Shown here: positions 35,894 through 46,329 of the stretch, piece after piece
Position numbering within the stretch: position 1 is the stretch's first letter
How the letters are laid out: each line of letters begins with the position of its first letter
From: Nocardioides marinus
GTDB lineage: Bacteria; Actinomycetota; Actinomycetes; Propionibacteriales; Nocardioidaceae
Length of the DNA: 64,000 nt
Assembly: GCF_013408145.1 (NCBI RefSeq)
Contig: NZ_JACBZI010000001.1
Span: 186,001-250,000, forward strand
Direction of reading: 5' to 3'
Program-made: the position numbers and the translations under genes
Notes under the pieces: generated by a model
Seen by the model: the letters and a program-made list of their open reading frames with translations, nothing else
Told to the model about the DNA's origin: nothing
Databases searched by the model: none

Positions 35894-36535
35894 ATGCGCG
35901 TGACGAAGTTCGGCCACTCCTGCGTCCGCATCGAGCACGAGGGCACCACGGTGGTCCTGGACCCGGGTGCGTTCACCGAGCCGGAGGCGGTCGACGGCGC
36001 CGACCTGGTCCTCGTCACGCACCTGCACCCCGACCACTGGACGCCCGAGCACCTGCGCCGTGCCGACGCCCCGGTGCGCACCATCGCGCAGGTCGCCGAC
36101 GCCGTGGGTGAGCAGGCACCCGACCTGGTGGAGCGGCTCACCGTGGTGGCGCCGGGGGAGCGCTTCGCCGCGGGCGGCATCGACGTCGAGGTCGTGAACG
36201 ACAAGCACGCGGTCATCCACCCCGACTACCCGCGCCCCGACAACTCCGGCTTCCTGCTCGACGTCGGCGGCACGTCGGTGTTCCACCCCGGTGACAGCCT
36301 CGACGGCCCGGGCCGCCCGGTCGACCTGCTGCTGGCGCCGGTCTCCGCACCGTGGATGAAGATCAGCGAGGCGATCGACTTCGCCCTGGCCGTCGGCGCG
36401 CCCCGCAACCTCGCCATCCACGACAAGGTCTACTCCGACCTCGCCCTCGGCATGGCCGACACGCACCTTTCCACGTTCCTGTCCCCGCGCGAGCAGGAGT
36501 ACCTCCGCCTCCCCGACGGCGCCGACCTGCCCTGA
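35894..36535 (+). CDS. MBL-fold metallo-hydrolase (UlaG-like)
   Basis: 213 residues, beta-lactamase fold. The metal motif is LVTHLHPDHW (HxHxDH), with a further His in VFHPGDSLDGP and the C-terminal LAIHDKVYSD. The start MRVTKFGHSCVRIEHEG is typical of the UlaG-like, single-domain branch. Substrate unknown. ATG 35894 with TACGGT 6 bases upstream; an in-frame ATG at 35867 lies upstream of that box. Confidence 0.85.
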   Translation: MRVTKFGHSCVRIEHEGTTVVLDPGAFTEPEAVDGADLVLVTHLHPDHWTPEHLRRADAPVRTIAQVADAVGEQAPDLVERLTVVAPGERFAAGGIDVEVVNDKHAVIHPDYPRPDNSGFLLDVGGTSVFHPGDSLDGPGRPVDLLLAPVSAPWMKISEAIDFALAVGAPRNLAIHDKVYSDLALGMADTHLSTFLSPREQEYLRLPDGADLP

Positions 36536-36575
36536 CCCCTCGAGCGTGCCTGAGTGACATCTCGGCGGTCCCGGG

Positions 36576-38738
36576 TCAGCCCCGGGCCCGCAGCCTGACC
36601 CGGTCCCGGCCGCCGGAGCCGAGGGCGGCTCGTGCCTCGAGCACCACCCGGACGACGTCGCGACGCCCGGCCGAGCGTCGGGGCACGACGACCAGGCGGA
36701 GGTCGTCCACCTCGTCGGCACGGACCCGGGGCCGGTAGGTCCCACGGCGCACCTGTCGGCCGACGTCCTTCCCGCCCGCCTTCCACAGCAGCCGGAACGC
36801 ATCGGTGTCGCCGCGCAGGGTCGCGCCGAGCGTGACGCGGTCGGCGATGGCGGCGTCGTGGTCGACGTGGAAGGCGACCCGGGTCCGACGACCGTCCGTC
36901 CGCGAGGTGGCGGTCTGGGGACCGAGGCTGCCCCCGACGACGTCCCGTCCGGTCCCGCCGCCCAGCCACAGGTCGGCCCGGGAGTCGGCCACCTCGTAGG
37001 CGATCGACCGCTCGGAGCGGTTGCCCGCGCCGTCCACGGCCACCACGTCGACCGACTGCTCGCCGGGCTGCAGGGTGGAGGGAGGGGCAGTCGCCTCGCA
37101 GGAGAGCAGGGACGAGCCGCCGCGGTCGGCGCAGCGGTGCAACATCTCGACGCGTGCCCCGAGTCGCAGCGGCGCGGAGGTCTCCGGCGCGGCATCGATG
37201 GTCGGCGCGATGGCGTCGGGGAAGTCGGCGTACGCCGCCCGGTAGGTGAAGTACGGCGGTCCGCCGGCGGAGGCGACGTTGCGCACCTCCCACAGCACCT
37301 CGCCGTCGGCGCCGAGCTCGCTGGCGGTCGCCGCGGTCGAGGAGGCCCACCCGACCAGGGTGGTGCCGCCGGGCAGTCGCTCGGCCGACCCGGCGAAGAC
37401 GGCGAACCGGCCGTCGACCTGGTGGTTCTCGACGACCGAGGCCTCCATCGTGTCCTCGTCGAGGGACAGCCCGAGCACGCGGCTGAAGCGCCGGTCGACC
37501 ACCGGTCCGAGCGGGTCGGCCTGGTCGACGCACAGCGGCGTGGAGCCCTCCCAGCTGCCGTTGTCGAAGATCAGGATCGTGCCGTCGGGCTGCTCGTATG
37601 CGGTGTGCTGCGCGCACGGGCCCGTGCCGTCGGGGTCGTCGGGGAAGGTGAAGTCGCTGCGTCGGCCGCCGAGGCGCCACACGATGTCGCCGGAGGCGAA
37701 CCCGTCGTGGGCGGTGCGGGCGACCTTGAGGACCGCGCTGAGGTGCCGGAAGGACAGCAGGATGTCGCCGTCTTCCATGACCTGGATGGAGTTCAGGTGG
37801 GCGTAGTCGGTGTCGTTGGTCCACACCGTCTCGTCGACGAGGTCGTGGTCGGCGCTGTTCCACTCCCACAGCACGGTCCCGTCAGGGGCGACGTGCTGGA
37901 CGATCGCGTCGACCAGCCCCGACTCGGGGTCGGGCTCGTAGGCGCTGATGTAGACGCTGCCGTCGTCGTTCCACACGATGTCGTGGGCGTCGGTGTGCTC
38001 GAGACCGACCGTCGTGTGCGACTCGACGACCTCCAGCGAGGCGTCCAGGCGCAGCGCGGTCGCGCTGGCGTCCAGGTCGTTGCTGGGGCGTCGGAAGATC
38101 GAGTAGCCGCCGTCGGGGAGCGGCTTGAAGTCCATCGAGGAGCCGAACTCCGGCACGTCGACCCACAGCGGCACGCCGTGCGAGTCGATCGCCGCCTCGA
38201 ACTGCGACCCCGGCGCGACCCACCGGCTCAGGGTCAGCAGCACCGCACCGTCGGCGACGGCGCTGCCCTCGGCGGCCGGCACCGTGACCTCCAGGGTCGG
38301 GAAGTCCGCCGGCAGGTAGATGACGGAGTACGCCCTGGTCCCGCCCTTGTCCTCGATCAGCACCGACACCTCCTCGCCCTCGGCGAGGTCCTCGACCGTC
38401 GTCGGGCCCGTGACCGGCGCGCCGTCGACGAGCACCACACCGTCCGGATCGGTGGTCGTCGCGGTCACCTCGAGGGTGCCGTCGGACTCCTCGGTGGTGG
38501 TGGCGGCGTAGCGGGTCACCGCCGGGTCGAAGGCGGGGTAGCTCGACACCCCCGGACCGGAGACGCTCAACGAGTGCGTCGGCGCGGGCTCGGGGTCGTC
38601 GGCGCTGGCGGGCGCGGCGCTTGGGAGCCCCACGAGGGCCAGGACCAAGCCGGCCACCGCGACGGCTCGGGGGTAGGGACGACTGTCGTCTGCGCCGCGG
38701 GCCCTCCCAGACCCGTGGACGCGCGCTGCATGCTCCAC
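36576..38738 (-). CDS. Secreted arylsulfotransferase-like (ASST) protein
   Basis: 720 residues. A signal peptide (VAVAGLVLALVGLPSAAPAS) ends near ASADD. Residues 50-135 look like a cadherin-like beta-sandwich (YPAFDPAVTRYAATT). The central ASST beta-propeller spans about 150-550 with DFKPLPDGGYSIFRRPSND, TDYAHLNSIQVMEDGDILLS, FRHLSAVLKV and GDIVWRLGG. A C-terminal 130-residue beta region follows. PAPS-independent aryl sulfotransferases share this fold, but the catalytic His is not certain here: candidates are HTDAHDIVW and AHLNSI. GTG 38738 with TACAGT ending 6 bases upstream. It is out of theme with the men genes around it. Confidence 0.78.
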   Translation of the reverse strand: MEHAARVHGSGRARGADDSRPYPRAVAVAGLVLALVGLPSAAPASADDPEPAPTHSLSVSGPGVSSYPAFDPAVTRYAATTTEESDGTLEVTATTTDPDGVVLVDGAPVTGPTTVEDLAEGEEVSVLIEDKGGTRAYSVIYLPADFPTLEVTVPAAEGSAVADGAVLLTLSRWVAPGSQFEAAIDSHGVPLWVDVPEFGSSMDFKPLPDGGYSIFRRPSNDLDASATALRLDASLEVVESHTTVGLEHTDAHDIVWNDDGSVYISAYEPDPESGLVDAIVQHVAPDGTVLWEWNSADHDLVDETVWTNDTDYAHLNSIQVMEDGDILLSFRHLSAVLKVARTAHDGFASGDIVWRLGGRRSDFTFPDDPDGTGPCAQHTAYEQPDGTILIFDNGSWEGSTPLCVDQADPLGPVVDRRFSRVLGLSLDEDTMEASVVENHQVDGRFAVFAGSAERLPGGTTLVGWASSTAATASELGADGEVLWEVRNVASAGGPPYFTYRAAYADFPDAIAPTIDAAPETSAPLRLGARVEMLHRCADRGGSSLLSCEATAPPSTLQPGEQSVDVVAVDGAGNRSERSIAYEVADSRADLWLGGGTGRDVVGGSLGPQTATSRTDGRRTRVAFHVDHDAAIADRVTLGATLRGDTDAFRLLWKAGGKDVGRQVRRGTYRPRVRADEVDDLRLVVVPRRSAGRRDVVRVVLEARAALGSGGRDRVRLRARG

Positions 38739-38783
38739 CTGCGCACTGTAGGTGCTGCCGGCGTGCGCTGCGGGTGCTTCGGG

Positions 38784-40049
38784 TCAGCCGCCCAGCGCGT
38801 CGCGGACGGGCACGAACTTCGCCTGGGCCTCGGCGAGCTCGGCCTCGGGGTCGGAGCCGCCCACGATGCCGCAGCCGGCGAAGAGCCGGACGGTGTCGCC
38901 GGAGACCGACGCCGACCGCAGGGCGATGCCCCACTCCCCGTCACCGGCCGCGTCCATCCAGCCGACCGGGCCGGCGTAGCGACCGCGGTCCATCCGCTCG
39001 ATCTCGGCGATGAGGGCCACGGCCGCGGTCGTGGGGGTGCCGCCGACCGCCGCCGAGGGGTGCAGCGAGGCGGCGAGCTCCAGCGACGTCCGGGTGTCGC
39101 GGGCGACGCCGGCGACGTCGGTGGCCAGGTGCATCACGTTGGGCAGGTGCAGCACGAACGGTGCCTCGGGGACGTTCATCGACGAGCAGTGCGGGTCGAG
39201 CGCGTCGGCGACCGACCGGACGGCGTACTCGTGCTCCTCGAGGTCCTTCGACGACCTCGCCAGTGCGGCGGCCAGCGCGAGGTCGCGCTCGTCGTCGCCG
39301 GTGCGCCGGATGGTGCCGGCCAGCACGCGGGAGGTGACCAGGCCGCGCTCACGGCGCACCAGCATCTCCGGCGTCGCGCCGACCATCCCGTCGACGTGGA
39401 ACGTCCAGCACATCGGGTACGCCGACGACAGCTGCCTCAGGGGCCACCGGACGTCGACGTCACCGTCGGCGCGCGCCACCAGGTCCCGCGCCAGCACGAC
39501 CTTCTCGAGGTCGCCCCGCTCGATCCGGGAGACGGCGTCGGCGACCGCGGACATCCAGGCCTCGCCGTCGAGGGCGCCGTCGGTGAAGGCGATCCCCCCG
39601 GGGGCGCGGGGCGCCTCGGCGGCGACCAGCGCGTGCTCGAGGTGCTCCAGGCCGCGACCGACGGTGGTGAGCCAGGCGCGCTCGCCGCGCCGACCGACCA
39701 CGACGGAGGGCACGACGAGGACGGAGTCGCCGGGCTCGTCGGCGAAGGCGAAGGTGCCGAAGCAGACCAGGCCGGTGCCGGGCTCGGTGACCTCGTCGCG
39801 CACGACCGCGCGCGAGGTGAGCTCGCTCCACCACGCGGCGGCGTCGTCGAAGCGGGAGGCCCCGGCGGTGCGCAGCTCGGCGGCACGTCCCCAGCCGACC
39901 AGGCCCTCGTCGCGGCGCACCCAGCTGACCGGGTCGTCGCTGGGCAGCAGCGAGAGCAGGTCGTCGACCTGGGCCGGGTCGATCTCGACCGTGCGGGCCA
40001 CCAGGGCGGGAGCGGGAGTGCCCAGCTCACCCGGACTGCTGCTCGTCAC
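38784..40049 (-). CDS. menF: Isochorismate synthase
   Basis: 421 residues (GTG 40049). Converts chorismate to isochorismate for MenD. Chorismate-binding motifs: IERGDLEKVVLARDLVARAD (catalytic Lys region), ARSSKDLEEHEYAVRSVADA, PTTAAVALIAEIERMDRGRY and IALRSASVSGDTVRLFAGCG. The start is uncertain: GTG 40049 follows TAGTCT (40062-40057) by 7 bases, matching the leaderless pattern; ATG 40088 and GTG 40070 are in-frame alternatives, the latter with GGGGAG upstream. The first 13 residues from ATG are not family-like. Divergent from menG. Confidence 0.9.
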   Translation of the reverse strand: MTSSSPGELGTPAPALVARTVEIDPAQVDDLLSLLPSDDPVSWVRRDEGLVGWGRAAELRTAGASRFDDAAAWWSELTSRAVVRDEVTEPGTGLVCFGTFAFADEPGDSVLVVPSVVVGRRGERAWLTTVGRGLEHLEHALVAAEAPRAPGGIAFTDGALDGEAWMSAVADAVSRIERGDLEKVVLARDLVARADGDVDVRWPLRQLSSAYPMCWTFHVDGMVGATPEMLVRRERGLVTSRVLAGTIRRTGDDERDLALAAALARSSKDLEEHEYAVRSVADALDPHCSSMNVPEAPFVLHLPNVMHLATDVAGVARDTRTSLELAASLHPSAAVGGTPTTAAVALIAEIERMDRGRYAGPVGWMDAAGDGEWGIALRSASVSGDTVRLFAGCGIVGGSDPEAELAEAQAKFVPVRDALGG

Positions 40050-40172
40050 GTCGTCGAGACTACTCACCACCGTCCGCTCCCCGGACATCGCGTGGCCGGG
40101 ATCACCGGGCCGGCGAGGTGGAGCGACGGACCGAGCGCGGGAGCGCGAGGGTCCACCGCCTAGTCTTCGCCC
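40050..40172. promoter_or_regulatory. Divergent menF / menG promoter region
   Basis: The same -10 hexamer TAGTCT is used on both strands: minus 40062-40057 (7 bases before GTG 40049) and plus 40161-40166 (6 bases before GTG 40173). The genes act at opposite ends of menaquinone synthesis. Confidence 0.5.
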
Positions 40173-40862
40173 GTGGCCCGTGCAGACCTGGACAAGCAGC
40201 CGACCGACGTCCGTCGGATGTTCGACGCGGTGGCCAAGCGCTACGACGTCACCAACGACGTGCTCTCCCTGGGGCAGGACCGCCGGTGGCGCACCCACGT
40301 CGTGGAGGCGGTCGCGCCGGTCGCGGGGGAGCGGATCCTCGACCTGGCCGCCGGCACCGGCACCTCCAGCGTCCCGTTCCACGACAAGGGCGCGACGGTC
40401 GTCCCGTGCGACTTCTCCCTCGGGATGCTGCAGGTCGGCAAGCAGGCCCGCCCGCACCTGCCCTTCACCGCCGGTGACGGCACCCGGCTGCCGTTCGGGG
40501 ACGCCACCTTCGACGCGGTGACGATCTCCTTCGGCCTGCGCAACATCGTCGACCCGGTCGCCGGCCTGCGCGAGATGCGCCGCGTGACCAAGCCCGGCGG
40601 CCGCCTGGTGGTCTGCGAGTTCAGCCACCCGACCTGGTCGCCGTTCCGCACCGTCTACGTCGAGTACCTCATGAAGGCCCTGCCGCCGGTGGCCCGCGCG
40701 GTCTCCAGCAGCCCCGACGCCTACGTCTACCTCGCCGAGTCGATCCGCGCCTGGCCCGACCAGGCCGGCCTGGCCGCGCTGCTCCAGGAGGCCGGCTGGT
40801 CCGGCGTCGAGTGGCGCAACCTCTCCGGCGGCATCGTCGCGCTGCACCGCGGCCGCGCCTGA
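40173..40862 (+). CDS. menG: Demethylmenaquinone methyltransferase
   Basis: 229-residue UbiE-family SAM-dependent methyltransferase, final step of menaquinone synthesis. Motifs: [20 protein letters not shown] at the start, [15 protein letters not shown] (SAM), [18 protein letters not shown] and the C-terminal [19 protein letters not shown]. Leaderless GTG start. A 16-bp perfect hairpin follows the stop. Confidence 0.95.
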   Translation: MARADLDKQPTDVRRMFDAVAKRYDVTNDVLSLGQDRRWRTHVVEAVAPVAGERILDLAAGTGTSSVPFHDKGATVVPCDFSLGMLQVGKQARPHLPFTAGDGTRLPFGDATFDAVTISFGLRNIVDPVAGLREMRRVTKPGGRLVVCEFSHPTWSPFRTVYVEYLMKALPPVARAVSSSPDAYVYLAESIRAWPDQAGLAALLQEAGWSGVEWRNLSGGIVALHRGRA

Positions 40863-40876
40863 CCCCTCCCGGCCGC

Positions 40877-40922
40877 CTCGTGTGGCTCAGCGCGGTCCCT
40901 GGACCCCGCTGAGCCACACGAG
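40877..40922 (+). terminator. Terminator hairpin after menG
   Basis: CTCGTGTGGCTCAGCG (40877-40892) pairs perfectly with CGCTGAGCCACACGAG (40907-40922), 16 bp, with a GGTCC/GGACC extension in the loop. No U-run. The rest of the 323-bp gap to nuoA holds an AT-richer stretch (40945-40980, including TAGGGT and TACAGA as -10 candidates) and the Rex operator at 41083. Confidence 0.8.
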
Positions 40923-41082
40923 CCGTCGCGTCCGCCCTGAGAGACCGAATTAGGGTACGTACAGATGACGTAAATGCGCAGGTCAGGTGGGTGGTGACCG
41001 CGAGCCGGGCCGCCGGGTGATCCGACCCACCCCCCGGGTGTACCGACCCCGCGAGCAGTGGCAAGATGTGGGCTGCGCCACC

Positions 41083-41100
41083 TAGTGATTCGGTTCACAA
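41083..41100 (+). promoter_or_regulatory. Putative Rex operator upstream of nuo
   Basis: TAGTGATTCGGTTCACAA fits TTGTGA-N6-TCACAA with one mismatch in the outer bases and a perfect right half. A -10 candidate CAAGAT lies at 41062-41067, so the operator would sit just downstream of the start of transcription, a repressor position. nuo is a known Rex target in Streptomyces. The right half GTTCACAA is identical to that at 13930-13937. Confidence 0.7.
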
Positions 41101-41185
41101 GGTCACGTGTCGCGGCTCACGCCGCGGTCCGGACCGGCCTGGACGCATCCGACCAGCGGGGCGCCGGAGAGGAGAGTCGGCTCAG

Positions 41186-41545
41186 ATGGAGCTCTACACA
41201 CCGGTCCTGTTCCTCGCGGCCCTGGCCGCGGGGTTCGCGATCTTCTCGGTGGCGGTGAGCACCCTCACCGGCCCGGGCCGCTACAACCGCGCCAAGTACG
41301 ACTCCTACGAGTGCGGCATCGAGCCCACCCCGCAGCCCGTCGGCGGCGGCCGCTTCCCCGTGAAGTACTACACCGTGGCGATGACCTTCATCGTCTTCGA
41401 CGTCGAGATCATGTTCCTCGTCCCGTGGGCGGTGCACTTCGACGCCCTGGGCGGCTTCGGTCTCGTCGCCGTCGTCCTCTTCCTGGTCAACCTCACCGTC
41501 GCCTACGCCTACGAGTGGCGTCGCGGCGGGCTGGACTGGGACTGA
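41186..41545 (+). CDS. nuoA: NADH-quinone oxidoreductase subunit A
   Basis: 119 residues, three membrane helices. The loop YNRAKYDSYECGIEPTPQP carries the conserved Tyr/Cys/Glu, then VKYYTVAMTFIVFDVEIMFL and AVHFDALGGFG. First gene of the operon. ATG 41186 has GGAGAGGAGAG about 12-20 bases upstream. In-frame ATG at 41066 lies upstream of the Rex operator and adds 40 non-family residues. Confidence 0.95.
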   Translation: MELYTPVLFLAALAAGFAIFSVAVSTLTGPGRYNRAKYDSYECGIEPTPQPVGGGRFPVKYYTVAMTFIVFDVEIMFLVPWAVHFDALGGFGLVAVVLFLVNLTVAYAYEWRRGGLDWD

Positions 41546-41566
41546 GCGGAGCAGAAGGAGACCCCC

Positions 41567-42121
41567 GTGGGCATTGAAGAGAAGCTTCCCAGCGGCGTCC
41601 TGCTGACGACCGTGGAGGGCGTCGCCGGCTACTTCCGCAAGGCGTCGTTCTGGCCGGCCACCTTCGGCCTGGCCTGCTGCGCCATCGAGATGATGACGAC
41701 CGGCGGCCCGAAGTACGACCTGGCCCGCTTCGGCATGGAGGTCTTCCGGGCCTCCCCGCGCCAGGCCGACCTGATGATCGTCGCCGGTCGCGTCAGCCAG
41801 AAGATGGCCCCGGTCCTGCGCCAGATCTACGACCAGATGGCCGAGCCCAAGTGGGTGCTGGCGATGGGCGTGTGCGCCAGCTCGGGCGGCATGTTCAACA
41901 ACTACGCCATCGTGCAGGGCGTCGACCACGTCGTGCCCGTCGACATGTACCTCCCCGGGTGCCCGCCGCGCCCGGAGATGCTCATCGACGCGATCCTCAA
42001 GCTGCACGACCAGGTCCAGACGACCAAGTTCGGGGCCAACCGCGCCGCCCAGATCGAGGAGCTGGAGAACGCCGCGCTCAAGGCGCTGCCCACCTCGGAG
42101 ATGAAGGGCCTGCTGCGATGA
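41567..42121 (+). CDS. nuoB: NADH-quinone oxidoreductase subunit B
   Basis: 184 residues; carries cluster N2, the last Fe-S centre before quinone. Ligands in [14 protein letters not shown], in [14 protein letters not shown] and in [15 protein letters not shown] 41567 with AAGGAG upstream. Overlaps nuoC by 4 bp. Confidence 0.97.
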   Translation: MGIEEKLPSGVLLTTVEGVAGYFRKASFWPATFGLACCAIEMMTTGGPKYDLARFGMEVFRASPRQADLMIVAGRVSQKMAPVLRQIYDQMAEPKWVLAMGVCASSGGMFNNYAIVQGVDHVVPVDMYLPGCPPRPEMLIDAILKLHDQVQTTKFGANRAAQIEELENAALKALPTSEMKGLLR

Positions 42122-42855
42122 GCGACCAGACCCCCGGCGGGCCCGGCAGCCCGGACAGCACCGACAAGATGCCCGAGAACGTCCCCGCGCCGACCGGTGA
42201 GGTCGGCCAGGTCGGCGTCCGGCAGGGCATGTTCGGCGTGAGCGGGACCGGTGACACCTCCGGCTACGGCGGCCTGGTCAGCGCGGTCACCTTCCCCGCG
42301 CCGGCCCAGCGCCCCTTCGGCGGCTGGTACGACGAGGTCGCCGACGCCCTGGGGTCAGCGGCCCGCTCCGCCGGCCTCGAGCACGCCCTGGGCGACGTGG
42401 TCATCCACCGCGGCGAGATCACCTTCCACGTGCGCCGCGAGGACGTCGGTGCGCTCGCGCGGGTGCTGCGCGACGACCCGGCGCTGCGCTTCGAGCTGTG
42501 CTCCTCGGTCAGCGGCGTGCACTACCCCGACGACACCGGCCGCGAGCTGCACGTCGTCTACCACCTCGCCTCGATGACCTGGAACCGCCGCATCCGTCTC
42601 GAGGTCACCGCACCCGACGCGGACCCGCACGTGCCCACGGTCAGCGACACCTACCCCGCCGCGGACTGGCACGAGCGCGAGACCTGGGACATGTTCGGGA
42701 TCGTGTTCGACGGCCACCCCTCGCTCACCCGGATCCTGATGCCGGACGACTGGCCGGGCCACCCGCAGCGCAAGGACTACCCCCTCGGAGGAATCCCCGT
42801 GGAGTACAAGGGCGGGACCGTGCCGCCGCCGGACCAGCGCAGGAGCTACAGCTGA
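42118..42855 (+). CDS. nuoC: NADH-quinone oxidoreductase subunit C
   Basis: 245 residues. Residues 1-60 are a Pro/Gly-rich non-conserved extension; the 30-kDa domain has [40 protein letters not shown] and [19 protein letters not shown]. Peripheral arm, next to NuoD. Last base shared with the nuoD start. Confidence 0.95.
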   Translation: MSDQTPGGPGSPDSTDKMPENVPAPTGEVGQVGVRQGMFGVSGTGDTSGYGGLVSAVTFPAPAQRPFGGWYDEVADALGSAARSAGLEHALGDVVIHRGEITFHVRREDVGALARVLRDDPALRFELCSSVSGVHYPDDTGRELHVVYHLASMTWNRRIRLEVTAPDADPHVPTVSDTYPAADWHERETWDMFGIVFDGHPSLTRILMPDDWPGHPQRKDYPLGGIPVEYKGGTVPPPDQRRSYS

Positions 42856-44195
42856 TGTCGACCGATCAGGACATGTACGCCGGCGCCAGCGAGACCACCG
42901 AGGGCCGGGTCTTCACCGTCACCGGCCAGGACTGGGACGAGATCAGCCAGGGCCTCGCGGAGGAGGCCGAGGAGCGGGTCGTCGTCAACATGGGTCCCCA
43001 GCACCCCTCCACGCACGGGGTGCTGCGACTGATCCTCGAGCTCGAGGGTGAGACGGTCACCGACGCCCGTTGCGGCATCGGCTACCTGCACACCGGCATC
43101 GAGAAGAACATGGAGTTCCGCACCTGGACGCAGGGCGTCACGTTCTGCACCCGGATGGACTACCTCTCCCCGTTCTACAACGAGATGACCTACGTCCTGG
43201 GCATCGAGCGGCTGCTCGACATCGAGGACGACGTGCCGGAGAAGGCCCAGGTCATGCGGGTCCTGCTCATGGAGCTCAACCGCATCTCCTCCCACCTGGT
43301 CGCGATCGCGACCGGAGGCATGGAGATCGGTGCCCTGACGGTGATGACCGTCGGCTTCCGCGAGCGCGAGCTGGTCCTCGACCTCTTCGAGCTCATCACC
43401 GGCCTGCGGATGAACCACGCGTTCATCCGTCCCGGCGGCGTCGCCCAGGACCTCCCCGTCGGTGCGCTGGAGGAGATCCGCTCCTTCATCGCGCTGATGA
43501 AGAAGCGCCTGCCGGAGTACGCCGCGCTCTGCAACGCCAACCCGATCTTCAAGGCCCGCCTCGAGGGCGTGGGCCACCTCGACCTCGAGGGCTGCATGGC
43601 GCTGGGCCTGACCGGTCCCATCCTGCGCTCGACCGGCTACCCGTGGGACCTGCGCAAGACCCAGCCCTACTGCGGCTACGAGGACTACGAGTTCGACGTG
43701 CAGACGTGGGACACCGCCGACTCCTACGGCCGCTTCCGGGTGCGGCTGGCCGAGATGTGGGAGTCGCTGCGCCTGGTCGAGCAGGCCGCCGACCGGTTGG
43801 CCGGCCTCGAGGGTGCCCCGGTCATGGTCGCGGACAAGAAGATCGGCTGGCCCAGCCAGCTCTCGATCGGCTCCGACGGCATGGGCAACAGCCTCGACCA
43901 CATCAAGCACATCATGGGTGAGTCCATGGAGGCGCTGATCCACCACTTCAAGCTGGTGACCGAGGGCTTCCGCGTGCCGGCCGGTCAGGCGTACGTGCCG
44001 GTCGAGTCCCCGCGCGGCGAGCTCGGTGCCCACGTCGTCTCCGACGGCGGCACGCGGCCCTTCCGGGCGCACTTCCGCGACCCGTCGTTCCACAACCTGC
44101 AGGCGACCAGCGTGATGAGCGAGGGCGGCCAGGTCGCCGACGTCATCGTGGCCATCGCCTCGATCGACCCCGTGATGGGAGGCGTCGACCGGTGA
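42855..44195 (+). CDS. nuoD: NADH-quinone oxidoreductase subunit D
   Basis: 446 residues; quinone-site subunit related to hydrogenase large subunits. [16 protein letters not shown] holds the quinone-binding His; [18 protein letters not shown] and [19 protein letters not shown] follow; the C-terminal [11 protein letters not shown] is typical. ATG 42855 shares its A with the nuoC stop. Confidence 0.97.
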   Translation: MSTDQDMYAGASETTEGRVFTVTGQDWDEISQGLAEEAEERVVVNMGPQHPSTHGVLRLILELEGETVTDARCGIGYLHTGIEKNMEFRTWTQGVTFCTRMDYLSPFYNEMTYVLGIERLLDIEDDVPEKAQVMRVLLMELNRISSHLVAIATGGMEIGALTVMTVGFRERELVLDLFELITGLRMNHAFIRPGGVAQDLPVGALEEIRSFIALMKKRLPEYAALCNANPIFKARLEGVGHLDLEGCMALGLTGPILRSTGYPWDLRKTQPYCGYEDYEFDVQTWDTADSYGRFRVRLAEMWESLRLVEQAADRLAGLEGAPVMVADKKIGWPSQLSIGSDGMGNSLDHIKHIMGESMEALIHHFKLVTEGFRVPAGQAYVPVESPRGELGAHVVSDGGTRPFRAHFRDPSFHNLQATSVMSEGGQVADVIVAIASIDPVMGGVDR

Positions 44196-44989
44196 GCGGC
44201 ATCGACGAGAAGACCTACGCAGAGCTGACCGAGATCGCGGGGCGCTACCCCGAGAAGCGCTCGGGCCTGCTGCCGATGCTGCACCTGGTGCAGTCGGTCG
44301 AGGGCCGGGTCACGCCCGCGGGCATCGAGGCGTGCGCGGAGATCCTGGAGATCACCCCGGCCGAGGTCAGCGGTGTCGCGACCTTCTACACGATGTACAA
44401 GCGCCGCCCGGTCGGTGACTACCACGTCGGCGTGTGCACCAACACGCTGTGCGCGGTGATGGGCGGCGACGAGATCTTCGCCCGCCTCAAGGACCACCTC
44501 GACGTCGGCAACGACGAGACCACCGAGGACGAGCCGGGCAAGAAGTCGATCACCCTCGAGCACGTCGAGTGCAACGCGGCCTGCGACTACGCCCCGGTGA
44601 TGATGGTCAACTGGGAGTTCATGGACAACATGACCCCCGAGTCCGCGGTCACGCTGGTCGACGACCTGCGGGCGGGCAAGGAGGTCACCTCCACCCGCGG
44701 TCCGCGGCTGTGCAGCTGGCGCGAGGCCGAGCGGGTGCTCGCCGGCTTCCCCGACGGCCGCGTCGACGAGGGCCCGGGTGCCGGGCCGGCGTCGCTCCGC
44801 GGCCTGCAGATCGCCCAGGAGAAGGGTTGGTCGGCGCCCGCCGGCGCCGACGGCTCCCCGGCGGCCGTGCCTGCCTCCGCGCAGGCCGCTGCCGCCAGGA
44901 CCGACGCCTCGCAGGAGGCCGAGTCCGCCGCGGTGGAGGCCGACGCCCCCACCGCCACCGAGGCAGCCGAGAAGAAGGACGCCCAGTGA
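44192..44989 (+). CDS. nuoE: NADH-quinone oxidoreductase subunit E
   Basis: 265 residues. The [2Fe-2S] N1a ligands are in [13 protein letters not shown] (C-x4-C) and [11 protein letters not shown] (C-x3-C). The thioredoxin-like domain ends near residue 190; the last 70 residues are an Ala-rich, low-complexity acidic tail ([20 protein letters not shown]) not in typical NuoE. GTG 44192, 4-bp overlaps both sides. Confidence 0.95.
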   Translation: MSGIDEKTYAELTEIAGRYPEKRSGLLPMLHLVQSVEGRVTPAGIEACAEILEITPAEVSGVATFYTMYKRRPVGDYHVGVCTNTLCAVMGGDEIFARLKDHLDVGNDETTEDEPGKKSITLEHVECNAACDYAPVMMVNWEFMDNMTPESAVTLVDDLRAGKEVTSTRGPRLCSWREAERVLAGFPDGRVDEGPGAGPASLRGLQIAQEKGWSAPAGADGSPAAVPASAQAAAARTDASQEAESAAVEADAPTATEAAEKKDAQ

Positions 44990-46329
44990 GCGACACCGTG
45001 ACCGACACCCTCACCCCGGTCCTCACCGCCAACTGGGGCGCCGAGCGCTCGTGGACCCTGGAGTCCTACGAGCAGCACGGCGGCTACCAGGCGCTGAAGA
45101 AGGCGCTGGGCATGGCGCCCGACGACATCATCTCCGCGGTCAAGGACTCCGGCCTGCGCGGTCGCGGCGGCGCCGGCTTCCCCACGGGCATGAAGTGGTC
45201 CTTCATCCCGCAGGACAACCCCAAGCCCAAGTACCTCGTGGTCAACGCCGACGAGTCCGAGCCGGGCACCTGCAAGGACATCCCGCTGATGATGGCCAGC
45301 CCGCACACGCTGGTCGAGGGCGTCATCATCTCCAGCTTCGCGATCCGCGCGAACAAGGCGTTCATCTACATCCGCGGCGAGGTCCTGCACGTGATCCGTC
45401 GGGTCCAGGCCGCCGTCGCCGAGGCGTACGCCGCCGGCCACCTCGGCCAGGACATCCACGGCTCCGGCTTCGACCTCGACATCGTCGTGCACGCCGGCGC
45501 CGGTGCCTACATCTGCGGTGAGGAGACCGCCCTCCTCGAGGGCCTCGAGGGTCGCCGGGGCCAGCCCCGCCTGCGCCCGCCGTTCCCCGCGGTGGCCGGC
45601 CTCTACGCCAGCCCGACCGTCATCAACAACGTCGAATCGATCGCCTCGGTGCCCAGCATCATCGCCAACGGCGCGGAGTGGTTCTCCTCGATGGGCACCG
45701 AGAAGTCCAAGGGCTACGGCATCTTCTCCCTCTCCGGGCACGTCACGAGCCCTGGGCAGTACGAAGCTCCGCTCGGCATCACGCTGCGCCAGCTCATCGA
45801 CCTGGCCGGCGGGATGCGACCGGGTCCCGACGGGCAGCCCGCCCGGCTGAAGTTCTGGACCCCCGGCGGCTCCTCCACGCCGCTGCTGACCGAGGAGCAC
45901 CTCGACCTGCCGCTGGACTTCGAGTCGATGGGCGAGGCCGGCACCATGCTCGGCACCCGCGCCCTGCAGCTCTTCGACGAGACCACCTGCGTGGTCCGCG
46001 CCGTGCTGCGCTGGACGGAGTTCTACAAGCACGAGTCCTGCGGCAAGTGCACCCCGTGCCGCGAGGGCACCTGGTGGCTGGTCCAGACCCTGGCGGCGCT
46101 GGAGCGTGGCGAGGGCAGCGAGTCCGACCTCGACCTGCTCCTCGACCAGTGCGAGAACATCCTCGGCCGCTCCTTCTGCGCGCTCGGCGACGGTGCCACC
46201 AGCCCGATCTCGAGCTCCATCAAGTTCTTCCGCGACGAGTACCTCGCGCACCTCACCCACGGCGGCTGCCCGTTCGACCCGGCCGCCTCCACCGCCTGGG
46301 CCGCCACGACCGCCGGAGCGAAGGCATGA
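44986..46329 (+). CDS. nuoF: NADH-quinone oxidoreductase subunit F
   Basis: 447 residues; NADH and FMN site. [18 protein letters not shown] and [17 protein letters not shown] bind [25 protein letters not shown] follows; N3 ligands are in [15 protein letters not shown] and [12 protein letters not shown] 44986 overlaps nuoE. Typical length. Confidence 0.97.
   Translation: MSDTVTDTLTPVLTANWGAERSWTLESYEQHGGYQALKKALGMAPDDIISAVKDSGLRGRGGAGFPTGMKWSFIPQDNPKPKYLVVNADESEPGTCKDIPLMMASPHTLVEGVIISSFAIRANKAFIYIRGEVLHVIRRVQAAVAEAYAAGHLGQDIHGSGFDLDIVVHAGAGAYICGEETALLEGLEGRRGQPRLRPPFPAVAGLYASPTVINNVESIASVPSIIANGAEWFSSMGTEKSKGYGIFSLSGHVTSPGQYEAPLGITLRQLIDLAGGMRPGPDGQPARLKFWTPGGSSTPLLTEEHLDLPLDFESMGEAGTMLGTRALQLFDETTCVVRAVLRWTEFYKHESCGKCTPCREGTWWLVQTLAALERGEGSESDLDLLLDQCENILGRSFCALGDGATSPISSSIKFFRDEYLAHLTHGGCPFDPAASTAWAATTAGAKA

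Noticed and set aside
36858..40163. 1101-residue plus-strand open frame
   Set aside because: Antisense shadow of the arylsulfotransferase-like gene and menF, typical at this GC content; no domain is recognisable.
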